From positions 4,914,315 through 4,978,314 of the forward strand of contig CM073761.1 in the NCBI GenBank assembly GCA_037127475.1: a stretch of 64,000 nucleotides of DNA, in the 5' to 3' direction. Position 1 is the first letter of the stretch. The number at the start of each line of letters is the position of its first letter. Positions 57,790-64,000 of the stretch are shown here, piece after piece. The stretch comes from Arma custos. Its lineage: Eukaryota > Arthropoda > Insecta > Hemiptera > Pentatomidae. The notes beneath the pieces are model-generated. The model saw only the letters and a program-made list of their open reading frames with translations, searched no databases and was not told the origin of the DNA. A program made the translations under genes and the position numbers.

Positions 57790-58450
57790 TTAAAAATAGT
57801 CATCAAAAAAGTAAACTGCTTATGTTTGTTAGACTTTCACTTTTATAAATGTAAACACTTGAAAATCCTCTTTTTAAAAAAAATGTTCGTTAACCTCTGT
57901 AACATATTGCTACTTAGAAATAATTCAGTCTTAAGATATTGAAGCGTGATTTTTGAATAATTTTGCTTCCTCTTTTGTTTGAGAGGTTCTGCCAACTTTC
58001 AAGCTTTTTCACTTTTTTTCGCCTTGATATGGTCATCGACGATTTGTTTGCTGACTTCGAGTTTCCCTCAAACAATTGTTCTGAGATTTTCTTCCGCCAA
58101 AGTTTGGAGAGCATCGTCCTCAAGTGCAGAACTTCTTCCACGCTTTCCTATGTTTCTAAGGCTTAAATCTCCCAGTCGAAATCACCGCTGAACAGTGCAC
58201 TCACTTATACAGCCTTCGCCACAGACATCGTTGGTATTTCTTGCTGTTTTTGCCGAGTTTGATCTAGGCATAATTTTGAAAACCGAATTATGCGAAAATC
58301 ACCCTTTGACACCTTAGTAAATACTGTATTACTTCCATGTAGCAAAATGTTATAGAGGTAAACGAAAATTTTTAAAGAAGATGAATAAGTGTTTACATTT
58401 TTAAAAGTCAAAAGTCCAACAAACATTAGCAGTTTACTATAATATATAGA
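57790..58450 (-). pseudogene. Mariner relic with about 160-bp inverted repeats and transposase N-terminus
   Basis: The ends (about 57805-57960 and, inverted, 58290-58440) share AGTAAACTGCTxATGTTTGT and CCTCTxTAACATxTTGCTAC. On the minus strand the interior reads KTARNTNDVCGEGCISECTV, then a decayed segment ending KKVKKLESWQNLSNK, which is the mariner helix-turn-helix region. The catalytic domain is missing. Confidence 0.7.
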
Positions 58451-58806
58451 TATTGCGTGATTACAGCGCGGATGTTGATATGGGCTTTTAATGCTGTTGG
58501 ACTTGGTAATGAACGAATTTCTAATAGGCTCATAAGCAGTGAGCCGACTAGCAAACGCCGGATTGACCAAGGCGTAGGTGGGAGGCGTCAAGGTGATTTG
58601 ATAAAAGACAGCAGAATCACAACTGCCTATTCCCAAAAATCTTAATAAACTCTGTCGAAAGAATTCGATAACTATGGATAATTTAGGATATGAACCGGAT
58701 TCTTTCTCCACGATATCTTTTCAGAATTCGAGTGAAATTATTGTAATTATAATGTCTACGTTTGATTGTTATTTTTTATTTCATATAGTTAATAATACTG
58801 ATTTTC

Positions 58807-58898
58807 AGAAACAAGACTGGCTTATCAAGAAAGAAGATCAAGAATTAATTTATGCTGCAAGAATTATTTATAAATTTATGAAAAATGATACCCTTTAA
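58807..58898 (+). CDS. Possible terminal exon, unknown protein
   Basis: After a plausible acceptor (GATTTTCAG) an open segment reads KQDWLIKKEDQELIYAARII and ends YKFMKNDTL-stop. It looks more protein-like than neighbouring frames but matches nothing I recognise. Confidence 0.15.
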
Positions 58899-59455
58899 TA
58901 TTTAATTTATCCCTTTGCTCACAACTTCTTCAATATTGTTTAAATTCTTTTTATTTTGATTGGTATCATAAATGTTTTAATACCAAAATATAATTTTATT
59001 TGAATAAGAACTTTACAAGAGTTTTAAATTATAGATTCAACTGTATAATAATAAGCTTTATTTATTTTTTCCTCTTTCTTCTATGAACATTTACAAAATA
59101 ATAAGTTCCAAACTATAAATACTAGTACAAAATACAATAAATAAATTCAAAAAGTTCTTTAATGAAAAGAAAAAAGGCCCTTCTTTGGGCATAAGCCTCT
59201 CCCAATTTGTACCGTTACGGCTGTTCCAAGCAGAACGGTGTCATAATACTCCGATGAAGTTTTTTTTATATTTTAATTAATGCGTTTTCTAGTTCTTCTA
59301 TTCTCCTGTCAGCTTATAAACTTCTAACGTTAAGTGTGGCTATTTCGAATTTTTGAAAATGTTGTTTTGGGAGGTTAGGTCATATTTCTCCTTGCTGATC
59401 AAACATTCTGGGGGAAGTGAGTTCGGTTTATTGTCCTTATCGATGCCTTTTTTGG

Positions 59456-60510
59456 TTAATTTTGGTTTTTCTGTCCAATGTTTATGCTATGTGCAAATCC
59501 TTGGCTTTTGAAATTCGTTTTTGAAGCATCCAAGTCTTTATTAACACTCTCCTCCAATATTCTTTCGCCATGAGATTTCAAAAATGTATCTAAGCTGCTT
59601 TTCTTTTGATGATGAGGTTTTGCTTCATTTGGCTTTTTGTCCTTTGGTTTTTGCTCTTTTCCTTTACCGACAGCTCCTTCTTTTTCTTCACTTCTTTCCT
59701 TTCTTTTTCTTAAGGCTTCTTGGGCCTGCAGCTCTTCTAGGGTAAACAAATTATCATTTATTACAAAATACTTTGTTTATTTCTTCTGGTTTAGACCGTG
59801 TAGATAAATTTCTCGCCAACGTTTCGTCAACCATGCTGATGACTTCCTCAGGGCTGAGATAAGTTTCTCATCTCAGCCCTGAGGAAGTCATCAGCATGGT
59901 TGACGAAACGTTGGCGAGAAATTTATCTGCACGAACTAAACCAGAAGAAATAAACAAAGTATTTTGTAATAATAGTGGTCGTGGAAGCCTAAAAGAATAT
60001 TTAAATTATCATTTATTAATAGTTTGTCGTACCTCAGGGTATTCTTGTTTCCTTTCTCCTAGTGGAATTTCATAGATGTAAATAATTCCTTCCTAATTTC
60101 TCTGACAGCCTTTGGCATATCATCTTTGATTTTAATCATTTTATATTCATCAAGTTTCATTAATTTAGATTTGTTTTTCATAATATCTGTTTTCAAAATT
60201 ATCGAATTTAATTTCTCTAATACTGGGTCATTTTTATTTTTAGGGTTTATTTTCCTTATTTCCGTAATATCATAAGGTCTGAAATCTGTTATAATGTAAT
60301 ACAATAATCTAAATATCGTAGTTTTCTCTCTCCAGTCCGAAGAATGCTATATTTTTCCTTCGAATATTATATTCCTCTCTTTCCCTACAACTCTGTATAT
60401 CACTGGATCGATCCTTTATCTCAAATTTTATCTTATTTAATTCCTCCTCTTGATATATTTTATTTTCATCCAACTTAGACTCTAGGCTTGTAATTTTTTC
60501 TATACTACCG
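59456..60510 (-). pseudogene. LINE ORF1-like coiled-coil gene split by a palindromic retroposon
   Basis: On the minus strand 60300-60500 reads SLESKLDENKIYQEEELNKI and RRKNIAFFGLERE (coiled coil plus the N-I-x-F-x-G-L-E motif of LINE ORF1 proteins). 60059-60304 has KAVREIRKELFTSM, and 59456-59749 has FTLEELQAQEALRKRKERSE with a Lys/Glu-rich tail. The part after SMKFH continues in frame through a TAG to LLINDN, where the 240-bp palindrome is inserted. Skipping the insert and one target copy joins it to FTLEELQAQ. The gene was already damaged by the TAG. Confidence 0.65.
59763..60002 (+). mobile_element. Palindromic hammerhead-like retroposon, copy HP2
   Basis: The arms, about 59763-59855 and 59877-59970, are near-perfect inverted copies (start ACAAAATACTTTGTTTATTT). 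A short loop lies between and a 33-nt unpaired tail (AATAATAGTGGTCGTGGAAG through GAATATTT) follows the right arm. The flanks carry the 15-bp duplication AAATTATCATTTATT (59748-59762 and 60003-60017). Each arm has a hammerhead-like core: on the plus strand GCC-CTGAGGA-A-GTCA...TGAC-GAAA-CGTT-GGC (59876-59915), and its mirror on the other strand. No coding capacity. Confidence 0.88.
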
Positions 60511-60519
60511 AGAGCGCAA

Positions 60520-61050
60520 ATAACTCAGAAGGCACAGGTAATATTAGTAACAATTTAATTACAAGTTTGTGTTTGTTTAATATTGAGAAATTTAAATATA
60601 AGTAAACAATATCGCATAAAGAAAAAAAAAAATTATTCAGTCTGACTTCTTTTTCAACTGAAAAATATCACTCAGATAGTGAGATCAATAATTTTGAATG
60701 AATCTAGAAAACTGATGGTTATGCTATTGTTGTAATTGACTGACATATTGTCATATATTCAATGACGGATACGACCTTTTTATTTTTCGATAATCAAAAA
60801 TGACTATTTCATGATTTTTAAGGGAAATGAATGGTGATTTCAAAACCTGATTTAATATAAAGAAAAACTCTACAAATAACGCTGAAAATATTGACTAAAA
60901 AAATCGTATACATGTTTTATTTCTAACCACAACTCCATCATTCTCTTGATATAATCTTTGATTTTTACCTCCATTGTAAAAAGATATAATATGCAGTTTT
61001 GTATTAGCAAACAGTTTTTATTTAGTCAAGATATTTTCCATAGTAAAATA
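60520..61050. other. Interval without recognised features
   Basis: AT-rich; nothing recognised between the two LINE relics. Confidence 0.5.
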
Positions 61051-62480
61051 GAATAGAAAAGTAATTTTATTCTGGGGCCAGGTCCCTTAAGAATGACAAT
61101 ATTGTACATAAATTAATAAAAATATATCTGGCCAAACGACTACATTATTGGAATACTGCAATTAAATATGAACTAAAGCGTATGTTCTGACAGAGAATAA
61201 AAAGTAAAAAAAATTATATTATTTATACGTATGTAGAAATATAAATAAAAAAAAATATAAAAAAATAAATAAATAAAATAATAGAATACAAATTTACAAT
61301 AAACAGATATTGGCTAATAGAAAAATAAAAAATTAGATAAGAACATCTAATAATATGAATAGTATTATAATGAGTGGAATAGTTACAGTATTTTCTCAAC
61401 CTATTGTGTTGAATATAGCTGTTTATCTTATTGATTAGAGAGCATCTGTTTGTGAATTAAGGAGATGTAGGAATATTTTGGATTTGAATGTGGATAAAGA
61501 AGATGCATGACGGACATTGGGTGGGAGTGAGTTCCAAAGAGAGGTAGACTGAGCGAGAAACGAGCGCTCAAAAGTTTGGGTTCTGTGGGAACAGGAGTAG
61601 AGGTTGGAAAGGCGAGATCCAGTGCCCTGGGATTGAATAGAGGATTTGGGGTGTTGGAGATTATAGATATAAGATGGATGTTGTGAGTTAATGGTTTGGC
61701 ATAAGAAAGAACCTAGGAAATAGAGTCTACGGATAGAAGGGGGGAGCTTAACACTTTAACTCATCGTTGAGGTGGGACACATGAGACTTCCTCGGGGTGT
61801 CAAAGACATACCTAGTGAGCTGTTCATAATTCGTCTCAGTCTTTCCTCAATCTTGTTCGAGACCCCACCATGAGCCACACAGCCACAGTCAAAGTGTGGG
61901 AAAATGAAAGAAATGGTGAGGAGCTTACGGATAGGTAGGGTCAGAAGATGCCGGGAACGATGGAATAACTTTAGGGAGCATATTGATCGACGGGAAATTT
62001 GGGAAATGTGGGGTTTCCAGGAAAGGGTTTGGTCGAAAACGATACCGAGATTTTTTACAGAGGAACTGAAAGTAATAGGGTGATCGCTTAAGATTAGTCG
62101 GGGAGGAGAGTTGATGGATTTAAGGAGGGTGTTGGAACCAATTACAATGGCCTGAGTTTTAGCAGCATTTAACATCAGTCTATTCAGGTCAGCCCAGGCT
62201 CTGATCCTATCTAGGTCACCCTGAATATTAGCAAATGCAGCTATTACCTCAGAGGGAGGATAGGAGAAATAAATTTGGGAGTCCTCAGCGTATAGATGGT
62301 GGGAACAGTAATGGATTGATTTAGGAAGGTCATTAATTTAACAGTTTAAAATGATTGGGGAAATACTAGAACCCTGAGCCACTCCTGTGTTCAACGGAAG
62401 GAAAGAGGATAGGGGTTGATTTGGGACGGAGACCGCTTGAGTCTTATCCGAGAGGAAAGCTTGGAACCAGAGTAAAAATA
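61050..62480 (-). pseudogene. CR1/L2-like LINE, reverse transcriptase and 3' end
   Basis: On the minus strand: GVAQGSSISPIILN, then HHLYAEDSQIYFSYPPSEVI (catalytic YADD changed to YAED), DLDRIRAWADLNRLMLNAAK, SVKNLGIVFDQTLSWKPHIS, FPHFDCGCVAHGGVSNKIEE, and finally SLWNSLPPNVRHASSLSTFK near the C-terminus. A stop interrupts the segment before the YAED. The 3' end has AATAAA and short TTCTA repeats rather than a long poly(A), which suits CR1/L2. A tail-only relative lies at 36.5 kb. Confidence 0.8.
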
Positions 62481-62489
62481 CTGTTACTA

Positions 62490-64000
62490 ACACTTAACAT
62501 CACTTCAAGGTAAGTTGTATAATTATATTTAAAAATTCAATCAATTAGAAGTTATCGCTTCATGTTTGTCGTCATTATATTGACCAGTTTCATTTTATAA
62601 TTATTTTTTGATTGACTTATTCAGATTTTAATTAAAACTGTTTAGAGTATTGATTGATTGACATTGATTCTTTAAAAACAATGTTATTGGATCGGGGCCT
62701 TTACGAAAAATAATTTGAACATATCTCCAATGTCAACAAGCTAAATCCGACTTACGAACTGAAAGTTAGAAAACAAAGCTGGCATAAATATTTTTACTGC
62801 TCCTATATTATCCATAACTCCACTTACATATTTAATTTCACTAACTGAAGATTCGAGTTGAATGAGAAATGTAAGTAACGAATCGCTTAAAAACATAACT
62901 TCGCTTATATGAGATGAAAATAGTTGACTGGATGATCTAATGTAAAGAAAGGAGTCTCCTTTACATAAATTCGCTTAGTTTCCGTTTTTCATAAATGTTC
63001 TAAAATGTGTATTCTAAAGTGTGTTAATAACTTGCTTTGCTGTTCTGTGACTTTCAATTTATGATTTAATGTCGTCCGGAATATGTTAAGCAATAATTTT
63101 TCGTCCTTTTACATTTATCTAAGAATTAATTAATAAGTCAGACTTAATAATGTATATTTTAGATTTTTAAAACTCGAACCTTCAAAGCGCTTCACGATTA
63201 CCGAATTTGGCACAGCCATTTTACTAATTGAATATTACAAAATTAATCTAATAAATGCTTTTCATAGTTCACACTCACTTTAGAACTAAAATGAACACAA
63301 ACTGTTAAAGAAACAGGTTTGATAACTGTTTTCTGTTTCCAAAGAAAATTTGTAGTTAATTGAAATAATTAAAATCATAGTTTTTATAAATAACATCGGA
63401 ATTCAACCCCATACACTCTTGGTCCGTCTCAGGTCTCAGTTCTTGCTTTTAGTAACAATTTTGCAGAACTATTTATTTGTTTTAGATATTGTTCTTGTCC
63501 CAGACGATAAAGACAATTTTTAGGGAGCATTAATTGAATACAATAAACAGTTAAATTAAATGCATAATAAACAGTAATTAAACCCCTACCCATCGTCACG
63601 TTAAGCAAATATACTTTTTAATGACATTATATACATGGATTCTTCATATACTGAAGCCAATTAATACATTAAAAAATACAAGTAAATTTAAAAAAAAAAC
63701 CAGCCAAGGTTTGAGACCTCTGAAACCAGTGATATACACAAGCAATGAAATCATTTCATTTCTATTTACATCAAGATACTTTTTTTTTAATTGTTAAGAT
63801 ATACTTCAAGATATGATTGTTCAGATACTCTATCTAAACTTCTTACTAAATCAACCGTTTTCAAAGGAAAGGTTATTTAGTAAAACTACTTTATGAAATC
63901 AAAACATTTTTATTCAAAATATTTACCCTCATTTTTATACACTTTCCCAAAATTATCAATTTTCAAATTCCGGGTTTAGTAATAAAGTAAAGTCTGAAAA
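62490..64000. other. Interval without recognised features
   Basis: AT-rich sequence to the window edge; no coding region, RNA gene or repeat recognised. Confidence 0.5.

Noticed and set aside
1..64000. CRISPR arrays, bacterial operons or plasmid features
   Set aside because: No regularly spaced short direct repeats, no ribosome-binding-site-led gene strings; exon-intron structure and insect transposons show a eukaryotic chromosome.

Overview
The window looks like AT-rich intergenic and intronic DNA from an arthropod, most likely an insect. The base composition, the (TA)n tracts, the small exons in long introns, an insect-style GILT gene with a CPDS active site, and a mix of Ty3/gypsy, LINE, Penelope-like, mariner, Harbinger and hAT sequences all point that way. 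I cannot name the species. There is no sign of a bacterial, viral or plasmid replicon.

Layout. 1-3035: the 5' two thirds of a Ty3/gypsy retrotransposon on the minus strand (LTR, tRNA-Phe primer site, Gag, then protease-RT running off the left edge). 3430-4876: a broken DD41D mariner-like transposon. 5300-9000: a tRNA-derived SINE (family A), a long-inverted-repeat element with an 8-bp target duplication, a LINE tail, two MITEs and a second SINE. 8325-18450: the only recognisable host gene, a GILT-type thiol reductase on the plus strand. Four conserved core exons are well supported; a signal-peptide first exon and a very short last exon are proposed. Its introns hold a hairpin retroposon, a LINE, SINEs, a Harbinger element and a cluster of eight tRNA-like cassettes. 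18.6-43.3 kb: mostly anonymous AT-rich DNA with a Penelope-like RT fragment, MITEs, a palindromic tRNA-like cassette, a mariner relic and hammerhead-like motifs. 43.3-48.1 kb: several decayed LINE fragments and family B SINEs. 48-64 kb: a hammerhead-like motif, a possible GC-rich exon, a Jockey-like LINE, degenerate tandem repeats, a second mariner relic, a LINE ORF1 split by a palindromic retroposon, and a CR1/L2-like LINE.

The most interesting material is not a gene cluster but structured repeats. (i) A family of about 240-265-bp palindromic retroposons has two opposed hammerhead-like cores, a shared single-stranded tail and target duplications; one copy cleanly splits a LINE reading frame. 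(ii) A family of tRNA-like cassettes lies inside inverted repeats whose arms copy the 3' end of that same cassette's tRNA-like core. (iii) A gypsy element has gag and pol in one frame separated by a single UGA followed by a potential stem-loop. (iv) A partial duplicate of a GILT exon keeps its splice donor.

No searches or folding programs were run. Splice sites, element ends and family names are by eye.
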